Source: Nocardioides seonyuensis
GTDB lineage: Bacteria > Actinomycetota > Actinomycetes > Propionibacteriales > Nocardioidaceae
Reading direction: 5' to 3'
Assembly: GCF_004683965.1 (NCBI RefSeq)
Contig: NZ_CP038436.1
Location: forward strand, 1,364,001 to 1,428,000
Length of the DNA stretch: 64,000 bases
Both the position numbers and the translations under genes were made by a program. The notes below the pieces were generated by a model. That model was not told the origin of the DNA. It searched no databases and was given only the letters and a program-made list of their open reading frames with translations. Below, in pieces: positions 1 through 8,291 of the stretch (its first letter is position 1; every line of letters starts with the position of its first letter).

Positions 1-1161
1 CATCCGCCGCTCGAGACGGTCGAGCCTGGCCATGACGCCCTCGGACGTGTGGTCGGCGCCGGGCAGCAGCACCTTGGCGCAGACCAGCTCGAGCAGCAGG
101 CGTGGCGCGGTGGCCCCGCGCATCTCGGTGAGGCCGGCGGCGACGATGTCGGCGGCACGACTGAGCTCGTGGGCTCCGAAGCGGGCGGACTGGGCGACCA
201 GCCGCTCACCGGCGTCCTCGGCGACGTCGATGAGGCCAGTCGCAGGGGCGTCCGGCACGGCCATCACGATGACGAGGTCACGAAGGCGGCGCAGGAGGTC
301 CTCGGTGAAGCGACGCGGGTCCTGGCCCGTCTCGACGACCTTGTCGACGACCCCGAACACCGCCGCGCCGTCGCGGGCGGCGAACGCCTCGACGACCTCG
401 TCGAGCAACGAGTCGGGGGTGAAGCCGAGCAGGTCGGTCGCCAGCTGGTGGGTCACCCCCGCGTCGCCGGCACCGCCGAGCAGCTGGTCGAGGACCGACA
501 GGGTGTCGCGGGCGGAGCCACCACCGGCACGCACCACCAGCGGGAGGGCCGCAGGCTCGATCGACACACCCTCCTCGGCACACAGGGTCGAGAGGTAGTC
601 GCTGAGCAGCTTGGGCGGAATCAGCCGGAAGGGGTAGTGGTGGGTGCGGGACCGGATCGTCGGCAGCACCTTGTCAGGCTCGGTCGTGGCGAAGATGAAG
701 CGGAGGTGGGGAGGCGGCTCCTCCACCAGCTTGAGCAGCGCGTTGAAGCCCTGGGTGGAGACCATGTGGGCCTCGTCGATGATGTAGACCTTGTAACGGT
801 CTCGCACGGGGGCGAAGAAGGCCTTCTCACGCAGGTCGCGCGCGTCGTCGACGCCTCCGTGGGAGGCCGCGTCGATCTCGATGACGTCGATCGAGCCGGG
901 CCCGCCGCGAGCCAGGTCACGACAGCTGTCGCACTCACCGCACGGATCGGCCACCGGCGCCTGCACGCAGTTGAGCGCCCGGGCGAGGATGCGGGCGCTC
1001 GTGGTCTTGCCGCAGCCGCGCGGACCGGAGAAGAGGTAGGCGTGGTTGACCCGGTTGCCGGCGAGCGCCGCACGCAGCGGCTCGGTCACGTGGTCCTGCC
1101 CGATGACCTCCTGGAAGGTCTCGGGCCGGTAGCGGCGATAGAGCGCGAGGGGTGACTCCAC
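1..1161 (-). CDS. dnaX: DNA polymerase III subunit gamma/tau, N-terminal part (runs off window)
   Basis: AAA+ ATPase of the replicative clamp loader, which loads the beta clamp at the fork. The GTG at 1159-1161 opens a protein beginning VESPLALYRRYRPETF, the usual DnaX start. Then come the P-loop GPRGCGKTT near residue 47, a four-Cys zinc site (C...CGECDSC) near residues 65-80, Walker B VYIIDEAH near 120 and the arginine-finger motif TIRSR. The reading frame is open for 387 codons to base 1, so the tau C-terminal region lies outside the window. Placement beside the SRP RNA and tRNA-Ser is the usual actinobacterial arrangement. Family assignment is certain; only the 3' end is unknown. Confidence 0.97.
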   Translation of the reverse strand, partial: MESPLALYRRYRPETFQEVIGQDHVTEPLRAALAGNRVNHAYLFSGPRGCGKTTSARILARALNCVQAPVADPCGECDSCRDLARGGPGSIDVIEIDAASHGGVDDARDLREKAFFAPVRDRYKVYIIDEAHMVSTQGFNALLKLVEEPPPHLRFIFATTEPDKVLPTIRSRTHHYPFRLIPPKLLSDYLSTLCAEEGVSIEPAALPLVVRAGGGSARDTLSVLDQLLGGAGDAGVTHQLATDLLGFTPDSLLDEVVEAFAARDGAAVFGVVDKVVETGQDPRRFTEDLLRRLRDLVIVMAVPDAPATGLIDVAEDAGERLVAQSARFGAHELSRAADIVAAGLTEMRGATAPRLLLELVCAKVLLPGADHTSEGVMARLDRLERRM

Positions 1162-1239
1162 GTCGTGAACCCTAACCGTGCCCACCCACAGTCGACACCC
1201 GCCGGGATGCCCGGCCGGGACACAGGGTGGGCCCGGACA

Positions 1240-1335
1240 TGAAGAGGCCCCCCACGCACCCATCAGAGCTCACTTGCCCTTGCTGCCTTCCGGCCCTGGG
1301 GGATTGGGCGAGGTGACGCCGCGTGGGGGGTTGGC
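1240..1335 (-). ncRNA. ffs: Signal recognition particle RNA, small bacterial type (4.5S-like)
   Basis: Read on the minus strand, the segment carries the invariant SRP domain IV core GGGCCGGAAGGCAGCAAGGG at about 1275-1297. The ends pair strongly: 1248-1257 (ccccccacgc) is complementary to 1321-1330 (gcgtgggggg). This gives one long hairpin of about 95 nt, as expected for the small SRP RNA that binds Ffh and FtsY. Exact ends are set by the terminal helix and are approximate by a few bases. Confidence 0.95.
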
Positions 1336-1415
1336 GGTGAGTCTAGGGGAGGCGTCGTACCGGACCAAAGCGGGCGATTTCACCGGCTGGCGAGACGACC
1401 GGTAGCCTCCTCCGC

Positions 1416-1504
1416 GGAGGTATCGCCTAGTGGCCTATGGCGCTCGCTTGGAAAGCGGGTTGGGTTAATAGCCCTCGGGGGTTCGAATCCCCCTACCTCC
1501 GCCA
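1416..1504 (+). tRNA. tRNA-Ser(GGA)
   Basis: The acceptor stem ggaggta (1416-1422) pairs with tacctcc (1494-1500). The anticodon loop cttggaaagc gives anticodon GGA. The long variable arm typical of serine tRNAs and the T-loop ggttcgaatcc are present. The discriminator is G (1501), and CCA is encoded at 1502-1504. Confidence 0.97.
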
Positions 1505-1513
1505 GCGGCACCA

Positions 1514-1542
1514 CTGACCCGGGCCTTCGTGGCCCGGGTCAG
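1514..1542 (+). terminator. Hairpin terminator after tRNA-Ser
   Basis: A perfect 12-bp stem (1514-1525 with 1531-1542) with a 5-nt loop lies directly behind the tRNA. The following bases (ttgtct) form only a weak U tract, which is common in high-GC actinobacteria. Confidence 0.8.
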
Positions 1543-1772
1543 TTGTCTGACACCGGTGGTCTCACCCGTGGTCCTGGGTGCCGTCGGCGCATGACAGCCG
1601 TAACTGGCTGTCTGACTGCGAGGTATAGACCACCGGGCATCTCCTTGTCCCGGACGCTAGTGTCCGCCCCGGCGCACCCTGCGGACACCGCCCAACCTCG
1701 GAGAAGACATGACTCGCCTCGACTCGAACTGCCCGACCCAGACGTCGTACTGAGTCGCGAGAACTGCCGACT

Positions 1773-2888
1773 GTGAACGCGCATCGGGCGGCGGCGGCGG
1801 CTCTCGTGGCCGTCGGGCTCGTGGCTGTCGCGGTCTGGTATCTCGGCGGGACCAACCACTCCGTGACGAGCGTGGACGCGACCTACCTGGACAGCCAGCC
1901 GCGACTGTTCGCCGCAGACTCCCACGGTGCGATCGTTCATGTCGGTCAGCAGTTCCGGGGTCTCGACCGATCGGGTCGGGTCGTGTGGCAGCGCGACGAC
2001 ACGGGCCAGCTGTCAGCCGTGTGTGCTCCGCGGTGCCCTGCGGCGGTGTTGAGCGGCGACCTCCAGGATCTCACCGCTGACCCGAGGCCGGAACTCCTCG
2101 GCGGAGCGCGGATCCCGAAGGCGTGGAAGACGCAGGGTTCAGGGTTCAACGAGATCCTCGCCGTCGACCGCGACGCCGCGCTGCGGCTGTGGACGCGCAC
2201 GGACGGGAATGCCGTCATTCAGAGCTGGACACCCGCCGGGACCACCTCGTGGCCAGCCGAGAACGTGTCCCTGGAGTGGTACTCGCGAGCTGCATCCGGC
2301 ACCAGCGGGGTCCTTGGTCTCGGCAGCCGCTACCAGTCCGTCGTACGGACCTCCTCGGGATGGCGGCCCATCCAGATGCCGGAGTCCCCGGTTGAGGAGG
2401 AGGACCCCGACCGACCACACGCGCCAGGATGCCTGTCAGCCGACGGAGCTGCACGGTTCAACGGCGTCGATCGGATCAGCGTGAACGGCGAGGAGGCGGA
2501 GGTCAGTCCACCGCTCCCGGGCGCGACCTGCTCGTGGTCGCCGCGGCATGTGGTGGCGGTTGTGCGCGCCAGGACGGCCGATGGCCTTGTGACGGTGGTG
2601 TCGGTGCACGACCAAGCCGGCCGCCTGACGTGGTCGACGGAACGGAAGGCTCAACTGCTGCTGGCGGCCTCGCCCACTTCGGAGCGCATGTTGCTGACGG
2701 ACCCCACCAGGACTGTCCGACGAGCATCCCTCCTCGACCTGTCGGGGAACGAGATCGATCACTGGGACGACATCACCGAGGCCGTGTTCGACGAGCGCGG
2801 TGACATCGTCCTGCTCGACGCCGACGCCGGTGTCCGCTGGGTCCAGCCTCCGGAGCGCCCCCGAGGGGTCCCCGAGGATCGTTCATGA
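1773..2888 (+). CDS. Membrane-anchored beta-propeller-like protein, first gene of an ABC-transporter operon
   Basis: Not recognised as a named family. The 371-residue product has an N-terminal hydrophobic segment (about residues 8-26, signal anchor) followed by an extracytoplasmic region. That region contains repeated short strands such as LFAADSHGAIVHV, GLDRSGRVVW, VHDQAGRLTW and LLDADAGVRWV, which resemble blades of PQQ/WD-type propellers. GTG at 1773 is used as start because the hydrophobic segment follows directly. Its stop overlaps the ATG of the ABC ATPase gene by 4 bases, so the two are translationally coupled. A sensor or accessory role for the transporter is inferred from this coupling only. 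Confidence 0.7.
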   Translation: MNAHRAAAAALVAVGLVAVAVWYLGGTNHSVTSVDATYLDSQPRLFAADSHGAIVHVGQQFRGLDRSGRVVWQRDDTGQLSAVCAPRCPAAVLSGDLQDLTADPRPELLGGARIPKAWKTQGSGFNEILAVDRDAALRLWTRTDGNAVIQSWTPAGTTSWPAENVSLEWYSRAASGTSGVLGLGSRYQSVVRTSSGWRPIQMPESPVEEEDPDRPHAPGCLSADGAARFNGVDRISVNGEEAEVSPPLPGATCSWSPRHVVAVVRARTADGLVTVVSVHDQAGRLTWSTERKAQLLLAASPTSERMLLTDPTRTVRRASLLDLSGNEIDHWDDITEAVFDERGDIVLLDADAGVRWVQPPERPRGVPEDRS

Positions 2889-3598
2889 GCACCACCCACG
2901 CGCTGTCAGTGACCGGAGCGATCCGCCGTTATCGCAACGGTACGGAGATCGGGCCGTTCCAGCTGGACGTCAGGGAGGGTCAATGCCTCGGGCTGGTCGG
3001 CAGCAACGGCGCAGGCAAGTCGACGCTGATGCGGATGATCCTCGGCCTGGAGCCCCTCGACGGCGGTACCATCAGCGTCGCCGGCAACCCGGTCAGACGA
3101 GGCCGACCCACGCCGGGAGTCACCGGCATGCTTGAGCACCCGGCCCTTTTCGGGTCACTCTCCGCCGCCGACAACCTCCGGGCCGCCTTCCCATCCCGTC
3201 GGCTCGGCAACCACGAGACATCGGAGGCTCTGCGCCGTGTCGGGCTGGGCGAGGTAGGGCGACAGCCGGCGGCGGCCTTCAGTCTGGGCATGCGTCAGCG
3301 GCTGGCCCTGGCCCGGGTGCTGCTGACCGACGCAGGACTGATCGTCCTGGACGAGCCCACCAACGGACTCGATCCGATCGGCATCCGTTGGCTGCTCGAC
3401 CTCGTACGTGACATGACCCGGGCGGAGGGCCGGGCCGTGATCTTGTCCTCACACCAGCTGCACGACGTCCAGGTGGTCGCCGACCACTACCTGATGGTCG
3501 CCGACGGCCGGCCCCTGGTCGCTGGAGCGATCGCCGAGCTCGGCGCGATCACCACGCTGGAGGAGCTCTACTTCTCGAGTCTGGATCACGTGGAGTGA
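2885..3598 (+). CDS. ABC transporter ATP-binding protein
   Basis: A 237-residue nucleotide-binding subunit. It shows Walker A GSNGAGKST near residue 42, signature SLGMRQRLALAR near 136, Walker B LIVLDEPTNGLDP near 158 and the H-loop SSHQ near 190. The signature is SLGMRQ, as in the bacitracin/lantibiotic-immunity and ABC-2 exporter group. It starts inside the stop of the preceding gene and is followed 4 bases later by a membrane gene, so it should power the membrane proteins encoded at 3603-5541. The substrate is not visible from sequence. Confidence 0.93.
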   Translation: MSTTHALSVTGAIRRYRNGTEIGPFQLDVREGQCLGLVGSNGAGKSTLMRMILGLEPLDGGTISVAGNPVRRGRPTPGVTGMLEHPALFGSLSAADNLRAAFPSRRLGNHETSEALRRVGLGEVGRQPAAAFSLGMRQRLALARVLLTDAGLIVLDEPTNGLDPIGIRWLLDLVRDMTRAEGRAVILSSHQLHDVQVVADHYLMVADGRPLVAGAIAELGAITTLEELYFSSLDHVE

Positions 3599-3602
3599 GT
3601 GC

Positions 3603-4784
3603 ATGACGATCCGCGGGCTGGCCAGCACCCTGGTCCGGACCCGAGCCTGGCAGGTCTGTGCGGGCGCGTTCGTCCTTGCCGCCCTGATCGGGATCGGACG
3701 CAGCAGCCACCCGATCGGTGAGTCGAGACTGCCGGGGACCCTGGACACCCTTGATGACGTCGCCGTCGTGTTGGTTCCCATCACTCTCGCGCTGGTCCTC
3801 GGCACGTTGAACGACGCGCGATTCGAGGAGACCCTGCACCTGACCGGCCATTCTCCCCGGCGAGCCCGGCTTCAGGTGCTGGTCCTGCTACTGGGAACGA
3901 TCGTGCTCGGGCTTGTCCTGGTCTGGGCCGTGTGCGTCGCCACGAGCCGGGCTGACGCTGTGCCGCGATTCATGCCTCTTGAGCCTGCGACCATGGGTCT
4001 GGGCGATGTCGCGCGCCCCGTGCTGACCCTCCTTGCCTCCTTCGGATGCAGCATGGCCCTTGCCTTGCACCGAAGCACTGTCGACGCGCTTCTCGGAGCC
4101 GCTGCGCTGGTCTCGGTCCATCTGTTGTTGCTACTCGGCAAGCCGCTCCCAGCCATCGACCTGGTGCGAGCCGCCTGGCCCACCACCGCGGCCGCCGTCG
4201 TTGCCCTCGGCGGACCCTTCGCGGGACTGGCGGTCGTTTCATTGCTCGCCACCATGGTCGTCGCGGCGCTCACGTCGATCGGTGCACCGGGGTCCGACCC
4301 TGGCTCCTCCGGCGAGAGGTCTCGGCCAGCGCCGCGACCAGCCAGGGCGCGGCGACTCACCACCCGCTCCGGGGCCTGGCGTACCGGAGCCCTCGTCGCG
4401 TCAGGGATCGCGCTCGGCGCCGCGACATTGCCCTCTCTTGCCGAGTCCGTGCCGGCTGACCGACGTCTCAGCACGATCGTGCAGGAGCAGCGCCGAGAGT
4501 CGCCCCGTGATGCTGCGACGTCGTTCTTCAGGCTCACCAACGGCGGTGACACGAGCAGCGCGGCCAAGCTCACCGTCAGCCACGACACCGCCCGTACGTT
4601 CGTCGGCGTACCTGTCCTGCTCGGCGCCCAGCAGGTGACCCTCACACCGGCGGGGAGCCGCAGCATTCGCCGGGCACAGGTCGACGGCAGCGGAGGAGGC
4701 TTGGACTTCAGTGTCTGTCTGATCCGCCGGCCCGGCCAGTGGCTGGTGGAGGAGGTGACCCGTCGTGGTGGGTGCGCTCATTGA
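3603..4784 (+). CDS. ABC-2-like membrane protein with C-terminal extracytoplasmic region
   Basis: A 393-residue protein with about six hydrophobic segments in its first 220 residues. They are followed by a charged linker rich in Arg/Pro/Ser, one more membrane segment near residue 260 (TGALVASGIALGAATL), and a soluble tail that looks extracytoplasmic. No conserved permease motif is recognisable, so the permease call rests on topology and on the ATPase gene 4 bases upstream. The gene overlaps the next membrane gene by 20 bases. A GGAG-like ribosome site precedes ATG 3603. Confidence 0.75.
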   Translation: MTIRGLASTLVRTRAWQVCAGAFVLAALIGIGRSSHPIGESRLPGTLDTLDDVAVVLVPITLALVLGTLNDARFEETLHLTGHSPRRARLQVLVLLLGTIVLGLVLVWAVCVATSRADAVPRFMPLEPATMGLGDVARPVLTLLASFGCSMALALHRSTVDALLGAAALVSVHLLLLLGKPLPAIDLVRAAWPTTAAAVVALGGPFAGLAVVSLLATMVVAALTSIGAPGSDPGSSGERSRPAPRPARARRLTTRSGAWRTGALVASGIALGAATLPSLAESVPADRRLSTIVQEQRRESPRDAATSFFRLTNGGDTSSAAKLTVSHDTARTFVGVPVLLGAQQVTLTPAGSRSIRRAQVDGSGGGLDFSVCLIRRPGQWLVEEVTRRGGCAH

Positions 4785-5541
4785 CCGACGGCTCGGCGCC
4801 CTGGTGGCCACCGAGGCCCGCCTGATGCTCACCCGATCGCGTGCACGCGCCGGGGCCGCTCTCATCGGTCTCGCTGCTGTCGCCGTGGCCCTCACGCCCG
4901 TGGGGCTCTTCGGTGACCCCGAGACTGTGGGTGCCGGAGGATGGTGGCTCGGCCTTCAGCTCGGCTGCGCCACCGGGTGCGTCCTCGGCCCGACCACGGT
5001 ACTGGTCTCTACGGGTCTCGACTTCGACCGAGGCACCCGTCGCGCGCGACACCTGGCCGGCACCGACGTGGCCTCGCTCAGCGTGGCCCAGACGCTGGCT
5101 GCGGTTGGCGTCGTCATGCTCACCTCGATCCTGATCGGCGCCGCCACCACGCTCGCCGGCCTCGCAGACCAGGCCGCCAGGGCGCTGCTCGGACCTCCTG
5201 CCTCGGTGGTCGCCACCGAATCCGCCGCCGAGACCGTGCCCCTTCTCCTGATCTGCGCAGTCGGCGCCACCCTCGTCGCGGCGCTCCTGGTCCACGCGGC
5301 AGGCTCCGGCAAGCGGGCCGCACTGGTGATCATCGCGGCCATCGGCTCCTACGCCCTGCCGCTCACCATGCTCATCGACAGACCTCCGTGGCTCGCCCTC
5401 CTCCCTGCCGCCTCGCTCTGGCAGGCGATCTCCCCCGTGGCTCAGCCGGTCCACGCTCCGACATCCTGGTTCATCGGCGCGAGCATCGGCTGGGCTCTCC
5501 TCCTCGTCCCCCTGGGCGTTCGTGGAATCAGACGCGCCTAG
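4765..5541 (+). CDS. Second membrane protein of the ABC operon
   Basis: A 258-residue protein with about six membrane segments, consistent with an ABC-2 type permease half. The GTG at 4765 is preserved as start because a strong GGAGGAGG-like ribosome site lies about 9 bases upstream, inside the preceding gene. Together with the ATPase at 2885 and the membrane protein at 3603 it completes an exporter-like set. No terminator is obvious before the convergent mycP gene 71 bases further on. Confidence 0.75.
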   Translation: MVGALIDRRLGALVATEARLMLTRSRARAGAALIGLAAVAVALTPVGLFGDPETVGAGGWWLGLQLGCATGCVLGPTTVLVSTGLDFDRGTRRARHLAGTDVASLSVAQTLAAVGVVMLTSILIGAATTLAGLADQAARALLGPPASVVATESAAETVPLLLICAVGATLVAALLVHAAGSGKRAALVIIAAIGSYALPLTMLIDRPPWLALLPAASLWQAISPVAQPVHAPTSWFIGASIGWALLLVPLGVRGIRRA

Positions 5542-5612
5542 CCACGCCGCCCCGCCGACCGGTGACTCACCGGCCGTGTCGCGACCGTTCCAAACAGTCG
5601 CTGACCGATGGT

Positions 5613-6860
5613 TCAGCGCCGCAGCAGGGGACGCAGCAGGAAGACGAGCGCGAGCAGCGCGCCGCCGAGTAGGCCGAACCACAGCAGGAGCGCGCGCGAG
5701 GAGCCGAAGAGGTCGACCTTCTCGGGGGCAGGCGGGGCCTGGGCGTCGGACCGGGTCGAGCGGACCGTGCTCCTGAGAGTGCCGTCGGGACCGATCGACA
5801 GCTGTCGGGTGAGCGCGTCGTTGGCCTGCACCACTCCGGCGCCGGTCCAGGGGTTCTCCACCCTCTCCTTGCCGGCGGCAGCTCCCGCTCCCTCCGTCGT
5901 GGCCTGCAGCCGAGCCACGATCTGCCGAGGCGTCTCACGGGGGAAGCGCTCGCGGAGCAGTGCCACGAGCCCGCTCACCTCGGCCGCGGCCCACGACGTC
6001 GCCACCTCGTCGACCACGCAGCGGCCACCCGTGGCGTTCACCGAGATCGCACCGGCAGTGGGTGCGGCGACGTCGGTGTCGAGGTTGGGCAGGACGTAGC
6101 CGGCGGGGTCCTGGTTGTCCGGGGGCGTGGCACTCACAGCGAGCACGCCGTCGTAGTCGGCGGGGTAGACCGGGGCGTCGTTGCCAGGAGTGCCCTCGAA
6201 GTCCTCGGAGCTCGTCGTGAGGGCCTTGTTGCCGGCGGCGGCGACCACGACGACGTCGCGCGCCACCAGGTCGGCGATCGCGGCCTCGAGCGCGGGGTCG
6301 TGCTGGGACGTCGACAGCGAGATGTTGACGACGCCGAACCTCTCCCGCGGCATGGCGTCGATGACAGCGCGGATGCCGGCGACCATGCCGGCGGAGGTGA
6401 GGCGCTTCTGGCCCTCGGTCTCGTCGGCACCCTCGCCGTCGAAGACCTTGACGTCGTAGAGGACCGCGTCGGGTGCGACGCCGTCCTTGCCTGCGATCAG
6501 CCCGGCGACGATCGTCCCGTGTCCCGAGAGCATCTCGGGCCCGGTGCCGGGAAGCGCGTAGAGGGGGATGCGGGCGAAGTCGTCGACGGTGGCGATGCCG
6601 CTGTCGACCACGGCGACCTTGACGCCCTTGCCGGTAGCCATCGCGTGAGCCTCGTCGACGTTCATCCGCTGGTGTGCCGGGTTGACCCTGACGGTGGCGT
6701 CGGCGAGGGCCTCGGAGGTCGGCACCGTGGCGGGGTCGCACAGGGGCTGCTCGGCAGTGGCACCGGTCATCACGGTGACCCCGGCGGCGACCGACGAGGT
6801 CGCCCACGCCGGGACGAGGACCAGCGGGAGGCCCGCCACTGCAAGGCCGGCCCGCCTCAT
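5613..6860 (-). CDS. mycP: Type VII secretion serine protease, mycosin
   Basis: A 415-residue subtilisin-family (S8) protease of ESX secretion systems, which caps the membrane complex on its outer face. It has an N-terminal signal sequence (to about residue 26). The catalytic triad is Asp86 in VAVVDSGI, His114 in SGHGTIVAG and Ser289 in ATSWAAAEVSG, with oxyanion Asn211 in AAAGN. A C-terminal membrane anchor lies at about residues 388-408. Cys41 and Cys281 may form the mycosin disulfide. The serine motif departs from the usual GTSxAAPxVSG by lacking the Gly before Thr-Ser and the Pro. The start overlaps the eccB stop by 4 bases. Confidence 0.95.
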   Translation of the reverse strand: MRRAGLAVAGLPLVLVPAWATSSVAAGVTVMTGATAEQPLCDPATVPTSEALADATVRVNPAHQRMNVDEAHAMATGKGVKVAVVDSGIATVDDFARIPLYALPGTGPEMLSGHGTIVAGLIAGKDGVAPDAVLYDVKVFDGEGADETEGQKRLTSAGMVAGIRAVIDAMPRERFGVVNISLSTSQHDPALEAAIADLVARDVVVVAAAGNKALTTSSEDFEGTPGNDAPVYPADYDGVLAVSATPPDNQDPAGYVLPNLDTDVAAPTAGAISVNATGGRCVVDEVATSWAAAEVSGLVALLRERFPRETPRQIVARLQATTEGAGAAAGKERVENPWTGAGVVQANDALTRQLSIGPDGTLRSTVRSTRSDAQAPPAPEKVDLFGSSRALLLWFGLLGGALLALVFLLRPLLRR

Positions 6861-8287
6861 GACTCCGCGGCCTCCTCGTCGTCGGACGGCGGCGCCGCGT
6901 CCTCGGGCAGTCGGCGAGCTGCATTGGTCGACAGCACGACCCCGCGCTCGAAGAACTCCAGCCAGGTGCTCGGCACGACCGGCGGGTCGACCTCGCCGTA
7001 GCCGATGTAGTCAGGCACGACCGAGCCGAACAGGGCGTACTTCTGGCCCTTGGTGTCGATGACGTACGGCGACCCCTCGCCGACGGAGTCCTCCGAACCA
7101 GACAACACGTAGGCACCACCGCTCGGTGCGACGTCGACCTCGTGCCGCCCGCGCGGGACATCGGCGGACGACGCCGGTCCGGTCGGGTTGATGGCCAGGG
7201 CAACCCGAGCCTGCTCGTCCGGGGAGGGGTGGAGCACCGCGCACATCTCACCGCCGATCTGCGCCTGGGGGACCTCGCGGGGCCACTCAGCGGGGTAGTC
7301 CGGAGCGTCCTGGGCCGAACGCAGACCGCCCTCGAGAGGAACGGCGCTCTCGCCCACCGCGTCGTAGACGAGCGCCGCGAAGTCGCTGAGCGCCTGGGGC
7401 TTGTTGTCGCCGAGGAGGTAGTGGTCGCCCGTCGCGGGGTCGACCAGGAGGTCGCCGATGCGGTAGTCGGAGAGGTCGGTCGACGTGCCGGAGTAGCGAG
7501 CCGGCTGGCCCTTCCTGGTGATCCCGAACTCGTCGAAGGCCAAGGGCGACCCCGCCCGGAAGAGGTTGAGCCAGGCCTCGCTGACGCGCGGGGCCAGGTC
7601 GGTGGCTCCGAAGCCGAGGCGGTCGGCGACGGTGCCGGACTCGACAACGTCGGTGGGCATCTCGAACCGGTAGCCGGGTCCCGGCACCCCGCCCACACCC
7701 GGAGCGGTGGTGATGAGCCACAGCCGCGAGGCAGACGTCACGAGGAAAGCCGAGTCGGCCACCTCCTCCACGTGCGGCTCCTGCTCGAGCACGAGCTTGA
7801 TCCCCGAGCCGGCGGCGGTGCAGGCCGTCCACCCGTCGTCGACGAGCGCACCCTCGGCCGGCAGGCTCGCGGGAGCCCCCTCGATGCCGAGGTCCTCGCC
7901 CAGGCGCACCTCGCGGATGTACTTGTCGCGCACCGTCGCCGGGGCGAGCTCCGGCTCGCCGAGCAGCAGCTGCGCCGAGACGTAGTTGGGCACCCGCTGG
8001 AGCGTCGGGTCGTCACCGCCGTGCAGCACGACGTACTGCTCGCCGGTGTCCTTGGAAATGATGAAGCTGCCCTTGTCGAGCCAGCCGGCGGGCGGACGAC
8101 CTATCAGGAAGCCGGCGATCGCGGCCCCCGCAAGGAGCAGGACCGACAAGGCCACGCCACCGATGAGCACTCGGCCGGGCCGGACGGGCTCGACCTCACG
8201 GCCGCCGGGCGCACCGGACACGAAGGCGGTCACGAGCCGCCGGCGACTGAAGGCGTGCGCCTCGACCAGGTCCTTCTTGGTGGCCAT
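6857..8287 (-). CDS. eccB: Type VII secretion protein EccB
   Basis: A 476-residue core component of the ESX membrane complex with one membrane segment. The start MATKKDLVEAHAFSRRRL followed by FVSGAPGG and a PxRPGR turn is the EccB signature. A single hydrophobic segment lies at about residues 42-65 and the rest is periplasmic, with the KxxxxQYVVL-type repeats of the family. The 4-base overlap with mycP and the 4-base gap to eccD make one transcription unit. In ESX systems EccB links EccC to MycP across the membrane. Confidence 0.96.
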   Translation of the reverse strand: MATKKDLVEAHAFSRRRLVTAFVSGAPGGREVEPVRPGRVLIGGVALSVLLLAGAAIAGFLIGRPPAGWLDKGSFIISKDTGEQYVVLHGGDDPTLQRVPNYVSAQLLLGEPELAPATVRDKYIREVRLGEDLGIEGAPASLPAEGALVDDGWTACTAAGSGIKLVLEQEPHVEEVADSAFLVTSASRLWLITTAPGVGGVPGPGYRFEMPTDVVESGTVADRLGFGATDLAPRVSEAWLNLFRAGSPLAFDEFGITRKGQPARYSGTSTDLSDYRIGDLLVDPATGDHYLLGDNKPQALSDFAALVYDAVGESAVPLEGGLRSAQDAPDYPAEWPREVPQAQIGGEMCAVLHPSPDEQARVALAINPTGPASSADVPRGRHEVDVAPSGGAYVLSGSEDSVGEGSPYVIDTKGQKYALFGSVVPDYIGYGEVDPPVVPSTWLEFFERGVVLSTNAARRLPEDAAPPSDDEEAAES

Positions 8288-8291
8288 CGGG

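Noticed and set aside
1416..5541. An integrated element at tRNA-Ser(GGA)
   Set aside because: No integrase and no repeated 3' end of the tRNA downstream.
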